Notes: generated by a model not told the origin, from the sequence alone. DNA of 64,000 nt from Rhyacophila brunnea (GCA_022495005.1 JAGYXB010000110.1:62001-126000); one strand, 5' to 3'; shown: positions 45,640 to 57,479, counted from the stretch's first letter. Numbers and translations are program-made.

Positions 45640-46130
45640 ATAAAAACCTGATTTCCATATTCATCGTTACTTATTATTAACAACGGAACATTTATTATAT
45701 TCGCACATATTGTTGTTGTTGGTCGTAATCACGATGCAATAATTTAAAGCTACACACGAAATATATCGTTTTGAGGTTATGGTAGTGACAAAGAGAAAAG
45801 TGGTTTTAAGCTGCCGAGGGGAAAGAGTCATGACCTACCTGACTATTTGAAACCTGTACAGTCCATAACATATTACCTGAGACTGCAAATTATACAACTG
45901 TTCAATAGATGGACAACGTGTTGTTTAAAAATAAAACAACATTTAAATTACTTATCTATATTAATTATTACTTATAAAACTGCCAATATTTTGTATTCTA
46001 CCTCGGATGGTCATGTGAATTTGGACTGACAAACACTGATCCTTATTATGTTTGCAAACGAGATAATTTGACGCGTGTTCTCGGTTACTTATTGACATGC
46101 CGATATAATTCAGTTCAAGTTAGACACAAT
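45640..46130. other. Intron 1 homology block of the proximal gene D first exon
   Basis: Contains AAATATATCGTTTTGAGGTT, TGACTATTTGAAACCTGTAC and a TTCTACCTCGGATGGTCATG region. Equivalent to blocks beside the other first exons. No gene. Confidence 0.6.
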
Positions 46131-46578
46131 TAAAAAAATAGTTCATTGTTTTGGCGATCAAATCTGCCGTTCTAAAAGTATTCCAGTGATACCATCAAGA
46201 ATGCCTAGCGCTATAATAAAACTAGCATAATTAGCGAAACTTTTTACATGACCGTGCCAAAATACTTAAACTAAAAATGTTTTAAATAATGGGTACAATG
46301 ATAATATAAGTGCATTTACAAGTAGAAGACATGACGTTTCATAACTATTAAAAGAAAATGATCGTTCATCACATACATATATCATCACTATAATGATGAC
46401 TACGTAGGAAATTGATTTCATATATAATTCTTTCAAATTTCAACAGAACTTTGGCGAGTGTCACATGAGGTACGCGTAACATAGATTCGCCATCGCTGTT
46501 AATCAGTGATAATCAGTAAAATGAGATGCGTACGTAACAAAATTTCATTCAGAAAATAAAGCGTTTTTAAAAACTAAC

Positions 46579-46713
46579 CTCAAAACCCCGACTGTCATCG
46601 TCGACAGTCTCTTGCTTTATGTATCTGTCCGGAGTGTTTGGACGAATTGTGGGAGCTTTTAACAAATGCATAATGTCAGGACATGAATCACTCTCGTCTT
46701 GTTCACGTTTTAT
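46579..46713 (-). pseudogene. Gene D, proximal exon 1 without a start codon
   Basis: The frame reads IKREQDESDS, IMHLLKAP, YIKQETVDDD and ends GFE before the donor GTTAGT, closely matching 55100-55240. The ATG and the next codon are gone: where gene E has ATGAAT before ATAAAACG, this copy has ACATAT. A CTTTGTCTATGGTAAA motif remains upstream (46805-46820). Splicing signals look intact, so it may still be transcribed, or serve as an untranslated first exon. Confidence 0.75.
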
Positions 46714-46804
46714 ATATGTATTTGATGCGTAAACGGAACAGAGATTAACTGCCTTATGAAATGGAGTGTTCGGAAAGGAAAATAGATAATGTTAAGAACC
46801 CGGC

Positions 46805-46820
46805 TTTACCATAGACAAAG
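46805..46820 (-). promoter_or_regulatory. Conserved upstream motif of the proximal gene D exon 1
   Basis: The minus strand reads CTTTGTCTATGGTAAA, about 92 bp upstream of the exon's remaining coding part. Confidence 0.4.
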
Positions 46821-47064
46821 ATAATTCAGAAGTATTGCCAGATTTGCTGAGAATCAACATTTTTCCCTAAAATTGAAAAGAAATAATGAAATCCTTCTCT
46901 TGTCTAAATTATCACTAATAATTAATATTGTATACCTAACTAATGTTTTTAATCTAGTTATTACGTTATATTATCTCGAGATTAAACACAAAGAGTTAAA
47001 GTTAAGTTAAAGAGATAATCATTGTTCCCTGATCGCCAATTAGTAGGTACTTACTCTGTTTTGC

Positions 47065-47745
47065 TTAAGAGAGGTCAAAATGGAGCTTTTTTGGTATTTT
47101 TAAAGCGTGAATCTGAACATTCCGTAAAGGTTGTAGATACTCTATTTTTTATAATTTTGAAGCCTTATTATCCTTTATATTTATTCTAAACATTTCATGA
47201 CTGCATTAAGTATTTGTATTAAGTACATAAAATAGTATTATACCTCTCGATCTAATGTTAAATATAGTCATATTTCAGTACGTCCATGTGCAGTGGTGTT
47301 AAGATTTTTTAGATTTATTATTTTTTAAACTCATTTATAAAACCATTAGTAAAAGTTATGGTGACATTATAGATATTGAAATGTTTACGATAAAAAAATA
47401 TATTTTATAATCTCTGTGATCCCAAATTTGGCAAAAATTAGGCATTTTATTATTCAAAAAATGGACACGATTAACACATTTGAAAATAATTCTAAAGATA
47501 TTGATTATAAGCTATGTCTTTGACCATTCTAGTATGATAAAAATCCTACGAATAATGAAGAATTATTGAACTAAGAATAAGGTAGTATTTTTTTGAAATA
47601 CGCCACTTCTATTGACATTTCCCAGTGGTATAGCTACAACATACGGATGTAGCCATAAATTGATGAACTATAATAGAAGTAGGGAGTAAAACCATGTTAA
47701 CGCGCGTGTTTGAAGATGTACCTAACCAAAAAAATATTTTTTTTT
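47065..47745. mobile_element. One arm of the fold-back element
   Basis: Runs from GAGGTCAAAATGGAGC to the TAACGCGCGTGTTTGAAGAT centre and corresponds to the left arm of 30288-31679. The other arm is missing. Confidence 0.75.
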
Positions 47746-47799
47746 TAATCGCTACAAATAATATAATAATAAATAAGCAACAAAAGAAATTTTGGCACA

Positions 47800-48190
47800 G
47801 AAAATATAATGAATATCGTTTTGAGGTTATGTTGCTGTTTTGACACTATAATATAGTAGATATGGAAAATAGTTTTACGTACCAAGTGGAAATAGTTTTG
47901 TGACTGTTTGAAACATGTCCATTGCAGTAACCTCAGACCACAATATAATAAAAATGATTTCATAATAGTTGTTTATAAGCATTTCTCAAGAAAGCAAAAA
48001 CAATTCTGATATATTTAACTGCCCACACCTTGTATTCCATCTAGGATGGACATGTTGTGCATTTGAGCTGACAAACACGGGTCTGTGACATGTCTGCAAG
48101 CGATATAATGTGACGCGTGGTTTCACATGTCGCCATATTTTAATAAAATTGGCCACAAAACAAATTAATGGTTTGCCCTGACTACTAAAC
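47800..48190. other. Intron 1 homology block of the distal gene D first exon
   Basis: Contains AATGAATATCGTTTTGAGGT, GTATTCCATCTAGGATGGAC and CTGACAAACACGGGTCTGTG, very close to 58030-58390. No gene. Confidence 0.6.
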
Positions 48191-48340
48191 CTAGCTGTAG
48201 GTAGGCAGCACTAAAAATATTACAAAAATACCATCAAGTATGTATGCCTCATGGTATAATAATATTAATGCACAATAATAACAGTAAGACAAGATGCGTA
48301 GCAAAATAAAATTTAGAAAATGATATTTTCAAAAACTAAC

Positions 48341-48484
48341 CTCAAAACCGCGGCTGGTGTCATCGACAGTCTCTTGCTTTATGTGTTTGTTCGGAATGTT
48401 TGGATAATTTGCGGGCATATTATTTAATAAATACATAATTTCAGCGTTTGATTCGCTGTCAACTGGTTCTCTTTTTATATCCAT
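48341..48484 (-). CDS. Gene D, distal exon 1 (alternative start exon)
   Basis: 48 codons from ATG to GAG before the donor GTTAGT. Starts MDIKREPVDSES, contains HIKQETVDDT and ends GFE, phase 0. One codon longer than other copies because of an extra Asn (LLNNMPANYP). Its closest relative is 58568-58708. Since the proximal gene D exon 1 lacks its start, this is the only usable start exon for gene D in the window, unless it belongs to a lost gene. Confidence 0.75.
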
Positions 48485-48555
48485 TTTACGTTGTTATGGG
48501 ACAGAGTTTATCATCTATTTCCTACACGTGGAGAATCGGGCATGACAATTGCCGT

Positions 48556-48570
48556 TTAACCATAAACAAA
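48556..48570 (-). promoter_or_regulatory. Conserved upstream motif of the distal gene D exon 1
   Basis: The minus strand reads TTTGTTTATGGTTAA, a variant of the CTTTGTCTATGGTAAA motif, about 72 bp upstream of the ATG. Confidence 0.42.
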
Positions 48571-48863
48571 ATTATTGCCATTTGATTGCTAAAAACAGCT
48601 ATGAAATTATTATCATAAGGCTTAAAAATATTATTATTTTACGTTTACATTTAATAAATAGATGGGTAAGTAATGATGGGTTTTCTACATTCATGGAATT
48701 AGGGTCACAGTTAATGGGGCGATTAGTTAATAAAGGCCGATAATTCCGCTAAGTCTTTTCATGTATGTTATTGATATTAAATATTGTTATTTCAAATAAT
48801 CCTATAATTACCTTACAAGGGTTTAAAAATATTTTTCTGATTCAAAATATGGTCAGAACTATG

Positions 48864-49541
48864 GTATCTATAGTCTAAGGTCAGAACCAAGGCCTGAACA
48901 AAATAGACGCATGAGTGCGAGTGAGAAAGTATTCGGCACCCTTACAATCTCTGCGACACGCGCTAGAGTAAGATAAAAGGTCTACATATATGTGAGCTAG
49001 TTTCCAAAACTATCGCCATCAAATCAGGGCGAAACGCTTCAAATAGCGTCGATAACTTGCGAGCTCGAGTTGCTAAAATTGATATTTTTTTTGTTAAACA
49101 TAAAGTCAATGGTAAATATTTTTAGTTAATTAAGTAGAAAAGATGGTTTTGTGTGTTGTCTTAAAATGTGGTAGCCGTACTGATAAGCAAGAAGAGGGTA
49201 TTTCGTTTCATAGGTAAGTTGATACATGTTCGTGATAATTTATTTGTATTTTATTATATATTTTAATATCAGTGACCTAGTGTTTCTTTAAAATAACTTA
49301 AATTATGGATATCGTTACCTTATGGTTGCATTTTGACCGCTTAAAAATACTGTATAACGTAAAAAATAGAAAATTATATTTTAATTCTGAGCGTCCAGTG
49401 CGAGCACTAGTGAAATGGTCTATGGTCTCGAACATTTATGGACGAATGCGTTCGCTCGCCCACAAACCAAACGCAAGGCACGCGGCTTCATTTAGCAATG
49501 CAACGGGTGGCGTAAAGATGTATCTATAGCCTAAGGTCAGA
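48864..49541 (+). mobile_element. Insertion carrying a THAP-type exon
   Basis: GTATCTATAGTCTAAGGTCA at 48864 and GTATCTATAGCCTAAGGTCA at 49520 are near-identical direct repeats around about 640 bp. The homologous spacer in the gene E unit (about 59500-59515) goes straight from ATATGGTCAG to TAATATTAAAATTATTA, so this is an insertion. It holds a plus-strand exon of THAP type at 49143-49213. Confidence 0.7.
49143..49213 (+). pseudogene. First exon of a THAP-domain protein or P-element-like transposase
   Basis: From ATG it reads MVLCVVLKCGSRTDK then a GISFHR motif and meets a donor AG/GTAAGT. Two cysteines spaced C-x4-C followed by GISFHR are the opening of a THAP zinc-binding domain, found in P-element transposases and derived proteins. 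No following exon is visible, so it is a captured or orphan fragment. The open frame at 49305-49529 is not recognisably linked. Confidence 0.65.
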
Positions 49542-49544
49542 GCC

Positions 49545-50490
49545 TTATATTAAAATTATTAAGAATTAAAAATATTAGGGTACTTATGTAATAGGTTATA
49601 AAAGATGAGTTAGGTACCTATTAAAAAAATAATTTGCACGATATTTTGGTAATAACAAGTTTGTCGCAAGCAAAAAAAAAAAACATTTTTAATATTTTGT
49701 TTTCTTTATTACAGAATAAAAATACATTACATTATGACACATTAAAAATTAAAAATTTTCACGAAAACAATTTGACATTGTAAAAATTAGGTGGTATTCA
49801 ACAAAATAACTAGAAAGTCTATTATTTATCAAAATTAGAGGTACATTTTTTAAGTAATATAGGTATGTTTTTTTAAAACCAATAAACAACACACACCAAA
49901 ATAAAAAAATACCACTGAATTAAAAATACAAAGTGCTTTGATTACAAAAAGGTAAGGTACACATCTGATAATTATATTTAAAATCTATACATTAATCAGA
50001 AATAAATATATGTTTGTAACCGATACGTTACAGTCACTCTGTAGTTTTCGTGAGTTAACAGAGATTTTGTGTGCTTGTACGATCGATTAACAACATAAAA
50101 TATAGTCATTTAATCACAATACTTAATTCCATAATTCTTCTGTGAGTTCAGGACGAACTGGCGATAAATTTTGAGTTATATTTATTTCGTCGCAAGGCTT
50201 CATTATTATGTTTAAAATATCACTTAAAACTCACAAAATTAATGACGTAAGCAATTAGAACGTATTCAAATGTGTAATGAGGACATAGTCAGTAAAGAGA
50301 CAACACTAATATTAGAAAAGAATAAAGCGAACCGTTGACCAATCACGTAGTAGAAGTCGTGTGGTAACCGTATAACAATCCTCGATGCCGTTTAGTTGGC
50401 ACATTGGAAAGGCTAATTCATATTGATTGTTTTGTACCATGACCATTGTTTCTAATGAAATATATAATATTTTTTATAATGATTTCAATG
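49545..50490. other. Spacer homologous to 59515-60120
   Basis: AT-rich, no gene. Shared with the gene E unit (for example AATAACAAGTTTGTCGCAAG, TTTGTAACCGATACGTTACA). It marks the right end of the duplicated D/E unit. Confidence 0.6.
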
Positions 50491-50499
50491 CGTTTATAC

Positions 50500-50997
50500 T
50501 AGCGCACTCTTTAGATTAATAAAGCCTGGGTATATCTTTTTGCACAAGCAACGAGTGGTCCACTGTTCAAATGTCAAAATCAGATCCAAGATTGCTTGAC
50601 ATATTGATTCGCCCTTTCTCGTTTCAAATTGAATTATAAAGAATTTTATTCTTTAAAAATTTATAAATACCTACTTAAATTACATTCCTGTTATTCATCA
50701 GCTGATATAGTCGGACTAGTCCTTCACACAAAAACTGGTAGTAATATCGATTTCCAAAAAAAATGTGGCATTGATCTATGCATTACATTATTGTAGAAGG
50801 TGTGTTAATGCTAGCGTATTAGTTATCATGTAACTTATTTATCCAAATCAAACCATTCCATATGTGAACACGACAGACGCGTCAGTATGAGTGATATATA
50901 GAACAATGACAAGTCATTCGTAGGCAACAACGAGACGGGCGAAAAAGGTACGACTACTCGTTGTGAATGTATCGGCTTTCTACTCGAATCGGCAATG
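50500..50997. mobile_element. 498-bp element with GTTTATAC target duplication
   Basis: GTTTATAC flanks it at 50492-50499 and 50998-51005; the paralogous spacer at about 60119-60126 has one GTTTATAC, an exact empty site. It is inverted relative to 36737-37255 and 63123-63589. Ends (CATTGCCGA on the minus strand and a TAGCGCAC end) do not form clear inverted repeats. No transposase. Confidence 0.85.
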
Positions 50998-51117
50998 GTT
51001 TATACACAAGAAAATGAACTGTATTAAAAAGTTTATTTCGCCAATAATGGAGCTTCGTAAAACTAATCTTAGAGCGATTTGTAATCACAAGAAACGCAAA
51101 GATAAGGCTTTACATTA

Positions 51118-52356
51118 TTAACTATGAAGCAATTTATGTTTCTTTAAGCTAACGGCGTGATTACTTTTGTAATCACACGAATCGCATTTGAAAGGCTTTT
51201 CACAACTATGAACTATTTTATGTTTTTTTAATGAATTAGATGTCACAGATTTGTAATCACAATAATCGCATTTAAAAGGTTTTTTACCACTATGAAGCAT
51301 TTTATGTTTCGTAAGGTTAGCGGCGTTATTACATCTATAATCACACGTTTCGCATTTAAAAGGTTTTTCACCAGTATGAATAATTTTATGTCTACTTAAA
51401 AGACTAGATGTCAAAGTTTTATAATCACATGAATCACATTTATAAGATTTTTCACCACTGTGAATCATTTTATGTATTTTTAACGAAGCAGATGTCGTGG
51501 TTTTGTAGTCACAAGAATTGCAGGTGAAAGGCTTTTCACCACTGTGAACCATTTTATGTATTTTTAATGAATTAGATGTCACACATTTGTAATCACACGA
51601 ATCGCATTTAAAAAGCTTTTCACCACTGTGTACCACTTTATGTATTTTTAACCTACTAGATGTCAAAGTTCTGTAATCACACGAATCGCACTTGAAAGGC
51701 TTTTCACCACTATGAATCATTTTATGTATTTTCAAAATACCAAATGTCACAGTTTTGAAATCACACGACTCGCATTTGAAAGGCTTTTCACCACTATGAA
51801 CCAATTTATGTGTCTTAAGGTGAGCGGCGTAATTACATCTGTAACCACACGAATCGCATTTAAAAAGCTTTTCACCACTATGGACCATTTTATGTCTTTT
51901 TAACCTAGTAGATGTAACAGTTTTGTAATCACATGAATCGCATTTTAAATGTTTTTTATCACTATAAACAATTTGATGTATTTTAGAGTTATTGAAAACG
52001 GATTTCATAATTTTACATTTATTTTCATCGTGCAACTTCGTGTGTTTGCATAGAATGGGTTTCGATGAAAAAAAAGCAAAACACACACCACATACAAAAT
52101 TCTTTTTATAAAATTTAGCTCTATTCAACACCAGACAGACTTCTTTAACAGTTGCAAGGGCAACTTCCCTTTTAATATCATGTTCGTGGATCTCGATTTC
52201 TTCATACGGCAGAACGGACTGAATCTCAGACATGTTGGGTTGGGTATTCTGAAATTAATGCAATTTAATTTTAGTGGCGATTTCTTGGGATATTACCATA
52301 GATCATCCATTACTTTGAATACTAGTTTCTCGTTCGCATTTCAGTATTATTGGCAT
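51118..52356 (-). CDS. Gene E, last exon: ten-finger C2H2 array with N-terminal stops
   Basis: The main frame 51118-52233 (371 residues from MSEIQ) carries HDIKREVALA, the separate finger CGVCFAFFSSKPILCKHTKLH and ten regular tandem fingers, ending HKLLHS-TAA. The expected exon starts at 52356 (Met after AAG) but has two in-frame stops: TGA at 52303-52305 (a Leu codon in gene D) and TAA at 52255-52257 (a Glu codon in gene C). So a full three-exon protein is impossible; a product would need the MSEIQ start. The acceptor has CGG for CAG, as in D, with an AG three bases downstream. The intact array suggests recent damage or use of the inner start. Confidence 0.82.
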
Positions 52357-52743
52357 CTTCCGAAAATCAATTAAAACATGTTTGTTAACATAAAAGTTAA
52401 GACTGCTTTCATGGGAAAGAATTTGAAACAGTTAAACAAAATAATAATTAATCCCAGTACAATATTAAATCTGAGAATATCACGTCTGTCGTATTTCGAA
52501 TCCATTTAGTACTTGTCTGAATCATCGGACCGAAATTTCTAAAGAAGCATACGTGATATTGATTTCAATAGGTACCAGTTAGGATTTTAGTGAACACAGC
52601 AAACCACAAGGCGGTACAAAAACATAGGCTATAATTTGATTCGTACTGGGTTCACGAAGTTAAAAATAAAATACTGAATATCCAAGACCCCATGAATATA
52701 AACCCCAAAAGTATATGTGTGTATGTACAAGCAATCGATATAC

Positions 52744-52848
52744 CTGCTTAACGGAACTGTATTCTGAGTAAGAACAACCAGGTAGCGAATCTTCATAGCT
52801 TAAAGGACGCATTGTGTTTTGAACAAATTCGGCATTGAAGTCATCTTG
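52744..52848 (-). CDS. Gene E, exon 2
   Basis: 35 codons, phase 0, identical to 44195-44299: QDDFNAEFVQ at the start, LPGCSYSE in the middle, SSVKQ at the end, with standard acceptor and donor. Confidence 0.8.
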
Positions 52849-53868
52849 CTGAAAAGAGTTACAATAATAATATTAATGGTATTAATAAAGAGGTTAGATA
52901 ATTAAACACAGGGGGAGAACGATAATTATAAATACATTATAGATTATAATCAATAATGTTATAACAGAGAATGCACATTATTATTCTGTAGCCATTGTTG
53001 TACTACTTTGAATTTATTCGGCACTGACACTGGGGTTAATTATTTTTTTGAGCACATTACCGGGATTAACACTGAATCACTTTATTAGGTTTGCGGTTCG
53101 CTTTTTGAGTGGTTATATAAATAATTATTATTAACACAATAACATAAAGGGATTCACTAGTTTATAATATTGAGACAAGCTTGGCTTTGCATTTCGCGTT
53201 GAGAAGAGCCGGCCGGACTACGCCGAGCGCGTGGCCTAGGCACGTTGCACTTTCGCGGGAGAATTTGCACTGTGTTTTAAAATATTACTCCGAGGGGATT
53301 TTTTACCACGGTGTGCGGAGTAAAAGGAAATCACTAGACAAACTTTCGAAAATATCACGCTAATTTTTGGTCCAGAATCTTCATGGATATTTTTATATAT
53401 AGTTGTTTCCGGGTTCGAAGACACGCTGAGTGAGCGCATTTCGTTTGCAGAGTATATTTTATTTTATAATATTTATCGGGGAATTGCCAACTTTTGCAGG
53501 ACTGGTCGTTTAACGTTGTCCTTAAATTTGTGGTTAGTTTACTGATTTGCCAAAAGCCTCAGTGATTCCATCAGTAACCGATTAATGTATTTATATTTTT
53601 CGAAAAAAATCGAGGTGTTCTTATTTGTAAGAAAATACATAAAACTTATCATCAATTGACAAAACACTGTGCGCGTCCAAACCAGCCTAATTATAAAACA
53701 CTACAATGGACATATATAATTTGAAAACACCTCAGACAGCATATTACACCTACAATAAAAATACTTTTTGGAAACAAATACGACGCCCGACGGGAATTGT
53801 AGCAAAAAATCGTCAAAAGAGTAAAATGCATTTTTCTTAATGGTAGGTTGACACGAGGTAGTAATTAC

Positions 53869-54114
53869 GCCCACGATGGCCGCTTGGCTTAAGCGCTGGA
53901 CTATAACGCCGTGGGTCCCAGGTTCGAATCCTGGGTCTGGCAAGTACACATATTGTTTTTCAATTTGTGTGTGTGTCAGGGTATGGACCTAATAGGTTGA
54001 GCAAGTGGCTGACATCCATTTCTCGTAAAAAAACAAAATCTGTCATACAAACCTCTACTCTGTGGAGGCCCATTTATAATCCTATTAGGATCGGTCATTG
54101 TCGAAAGAAAAAAA
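53869..54114 (+). mobile_element. tRNA-like SINE, duplicate of 45320-45565
   Basis: Same SINE with the same AGTAATTAC duplication (53860-53868 and 54115-54123), 8549 bp to the right. It was copied by the block duplication, not by retroposition. Confidence 0.88.
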
Positions 54115-55099
54115 AGTAATTACTATAATTTAGAGAAAATCAATTTAGTATATTGAAAACCAAACGGCCGACTTGCCAAATTAGTAAGATAAAAACCTGA
54201 TTTCCATATTCATCGTTACTTATTATTAACAACGGAACATTTATTATATTCGCACATATTGTTGTTGTTGGTCGTAATCACGATGCAATAATTTAAAGCT
54301 ACACACGAAATATATCGTTTTGAGGTTATGGTAGTGACAAAGAGAAAAGTGGTTTTAAGCTGCCGAGGGGAAAGAGTCATGACCTACCTGACTATTTGAA
54401 ACCTGTACAGTCCATAACATATTACCTGAGACTGCAAATTATACAACTGTTCAATAGATGGACAACGTGTTGTTTAAAAATAAAACAACATTTAAATTAC
54501 TTATGTATATTACTTAATTATTACTTATAAAACTGCCAATATTTTGTATTTTGACGCGTGTTCTCGGTTAGGTACTTATTGACATGCCGATATAATTCAG
54601 TTCAAGTTAGACACAATTAAAAAAATAGTTCATTGTTTTGGCGATCAAATCTGCCGTTCTAAAAGTATTCCAGTAATACCATCAAGAATGCCTAGTGCTA
54701 TAATAAAACTAGCATATTTTAGCGAAACTTTTTACATGACCGTGCCAAAATACTTAAACTAAAAATGTTTTTAATAATGGGTACATGGTCGAATACACTT
54801 TTAAACATTTATAAACACAAATTCTGAGATAAACCACACAACTGCTATATAAGTGCGTTTACAAGTAGAAGACATGACGTTTCAATGATCGTTCATCATA
54901 ATGACGGATTCTAATGATGACTACGTATGAAACTGATTTCATATACAATTCTTTCGCATGTCAAGAGAACTTTGGCGAGTGCCACATGAGGTACGCGTAA
55001 CATAGATTCGCCATCGCTGTTAAACGGTCATAATCAGTAAAATGAGATGCGTACGTAACAAAATTTAATTCATAAAATAAAACGTTTTTAAAAACTAAC

Positions 55100-55240
55100 C
55101 TCAAAGCCCCGACAGTCATCGTCGACAGTCTCTTGCTTTATGTATCTGTCCGGAGTATTTGGACGAATTGTGGGCGCTTTTAACAAATGCATAATGTCAG
55201 GACGTGAATCACTCTCGCCTTGTTCACGTTTTATATTCAT
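55100..55240 (-). CDS. Gene E, proximal exon 1 (start exon)
   Basis: 47 codons from ATG to GAG before the donor GTTAGT. Starts MNIKREQGESDS, contains IMHLLKAP and YIKQETVDDD and ends GFE. Both IKxE motifs are kept. This is the intact form of the damaged gene D exon at 46579-46713. Confidence 0.78.
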
Positions 55241-55331
55241 TTTATATAATGTATTCGATGCGTAACGGAGCAGAGATTAACCACCTTATGAAATGGAGTG
55301 TTAAGAATATAGATAATGTTAGGAAGCTGGC

Positions 55332-55347
55332 TTTACCATAGACAAAG
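55332..55347 (-). promoter_or_regulatory. Conserved upstream motif of the proximal gene E exon 1
   Basis: The minus strand reads CTTTGTCTATGGTAAA about 92 bp upstream of the ATG. Confidence 0.42.
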
Positions 55348-55889
55348 CCGATTCAGAAGTATTGCCACATTTGCGCAAAATCATCAGTTTTCCCTAAAAT
55401 TAAAAAGAAAATACCTAGCTAATGTTTTTAATCAAGTTTTTACGTAATATTTTCTAAAGATGGAGCACAAAGACGTGAAATAGAAAAAATATTGTTTTCT
55501 TTTGATAATCATTGATCCTGATCGCCAATTAGTAGGTACTCTTTTTTGATTGATATTTTTCATAAAAAATCGTGGTGTTTTTATTTGAAAGAAAATCCGT
55601 AAAATCATTTATTTTCAAAACATTGTGCGCGTCCCAAGAAAACTTATTAAAAACATTATGTTGTTTAATTATATAATTTGAAATATATTGATATATTAAG
55701 TATAAATCAAGAAAAAAACTTTTTGCGAACAAATACGACGCCTAACGGGTTATGAACCTGTAACCACTGGATTCACGCTAAGCTGGTTCGCATATCAAAA
55801 GTCGTCCCGTCTTTAACGTGTAGAATACGTCAACTAGGTATATTCACAAAACTAACGTTGCCAAATAGAGCTTTGCAGAGTGGTTGCAT

Positions 55890-57188
55890 CAGTGTTGCCA
55901 TATTTTGAAAGTGGAATTATAGTACAGTGCCTTCAAAATTATAGTATTTTGGCAAAAAATATAGTACGCGTTGAGTGACCAATAATTTTCTGCATTTTCA
56001 AAAAATTAAACGTGGGGTAATTAACGTCTTCTTTCTCTTAGACAAAATATCCATGAAAGTTTATGTTACTACGCCTCCCTTAAAAAAATCTAATCTAGGC
56101 GCCCCCCCTTATTTCATTAAATAATACAAACACCTTTTTAAATGGTCAACACTGTATCTACTTACGAATACAAAAATGAAAAAAAAAATCAAGGTTTTAC
56201 TACTTGTATTACATTAGTTTTTGACGAATGTTCTTGTTTATTAGCATTATCAATTTCAATAGTAGTCAATCCAAATTAATCTTCGTTCATTGATAAATGG
56301 ATTCTATCATGGACTCCACATCCTGAAGCGGACCCCCTCCGGGTCAGGATTTTTCAAACACATATTTAAAATATTTAATATATTCGAAACAAAGCAGCGC
56401 CGCAGGCTACTTTTTTTTGCTATTAATAAAATAATGTGACAAGTGCATAGCAAACTAACCAAGAACTCAGTAAATAGATTTTTGTTTGCTTCAATATATC
56501 TGGCGTAGAAATCATTTAAAAGTGGAGACATGGCGAACTTTTATCATTTTGATTTCCTAAGCTCCAATTTTTTATGAATGCCTTCACTTTGTCGTTTTAA
56601 ATCAGTGAATGCATTAGTGGTCCTTGGTATAATTTATTTACTCAATTTTTTTAAAGTTTCAACCAAATAGACAAGTTTAACAACAAAATTATCGTTCCTA
56701 AATAAATTTGCCTCAATTTTCAACATTATGATTTTGACCCTTTTATTTCATTTTTTACGAGATAGCAATTGCGCTTCACAATAGTATAGAAGTGAGGGAT
56801 TATAAAATTAGTCTCCATATTTGCAGAAAGTTGTTTTTTTGTGTAGTTTATAACTAGCGGCCGTTTTATAAACTATGCATTTGCAACCTGCAAACCTGTG
56901 GCTACATTAATTGTGTTAAACTTTTCGCGCCTCCCTTTGCAACACTCCGCGCCTACCAGTTTAGAAATCGCTGTGTTAAGTAATTAACGTCACCTTTTTT
57001 TAGACATGTGGATTATTTTTTGCTGCTCACGGATTATTTTGGCATTGTTTTTCTTCTATTAGCAACTTTTTTCCGATTTCTCAAAATTATAGTATTTTGG
57101 GCGTACTATACCTGTTTTATATCGTACATAGTACGCAGACGAAAATTATAGTACAAATACTATAATTATAGTAAGGTTGGCAACACTG
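55890..57188. mobile_element. 1.3-kb hAT element with 8-bp duplication
   Basis: Begins CAGTGTTGCCA and ends TGGCAACACTG, flanked by GGTTGCAT at 55882-55889 and 57189-57196. The subterminal regions repeat ATTATAGTAC and ATTATAGTATTTTGG motifs on both sides. Part of another repeat (CATCCTGAAGC...GGTCAGGAT) is inside at about 56315-56350. No intact transposase; the frame at 56307-56531 is not recognisable. Confidence 0.88.
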
Positions 57189-57238
57189 GGTTGCATGCAA
57201 CTTTTTAGTTTGAAAAAATAAACATCTAGTGCTGCTAT

Positions 57239-57420
57239 CAACAAATCTCATGCTTCTCGGGCTGCGAATCGAAGACGCCAGAACACATACACACATCAAC
57301 GAATTGGTCATTCCTATACCTGCCCACCGGTCACCTCATCCAAATAATTATACGTTTGGGGATATTACGCGCGACTGTCACGTGCGCGGCCTTCATATGC
57401 AACACCGGAACGAGGTTCCT
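57239..57420. repeat. Dispersed repeat, inverted relative of 13744-13926
   Basis: Shares CTTCTCGGGCT, GAATTGGTCATTCCTATACC and a terminal ATGCAACAC with the reverse complement of 13744-13926. It is relatively G+C-rich. The open frame across it is weakly similar between copies and shows no domain. Confidence 0.5.
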
Positions 57421-57479
57421 AGAAGATTAGATTATTGCTGTGAGGTAGACGGGGCTAGTTTAGATGTGAGAGCTGGCTA

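Larger units (their letters stand above)
43944..45955. repeat. 2.0-kb block duplicated at 52493-54504
   Basis: The offset is 8549 bp throughout. I found no difference by eye over the parts compared, and three reading frames of 60, 67 and 82 codons are identical. It covers part of intron 2, exon 2 and much of intron 1 of gene D. On either side the two copies diverge at once. Confidence 0.88.
52493..54504. repeat. Copy of the 2.0-kb block at 43944-45955
   Basis: Contains gene E exon 2, adjoining intron and a SINE with its target duplication. The identity starts just after a G/T difference (43943/52492) and ends at a C/G difference (45956/54505). Confidence 0.88.
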
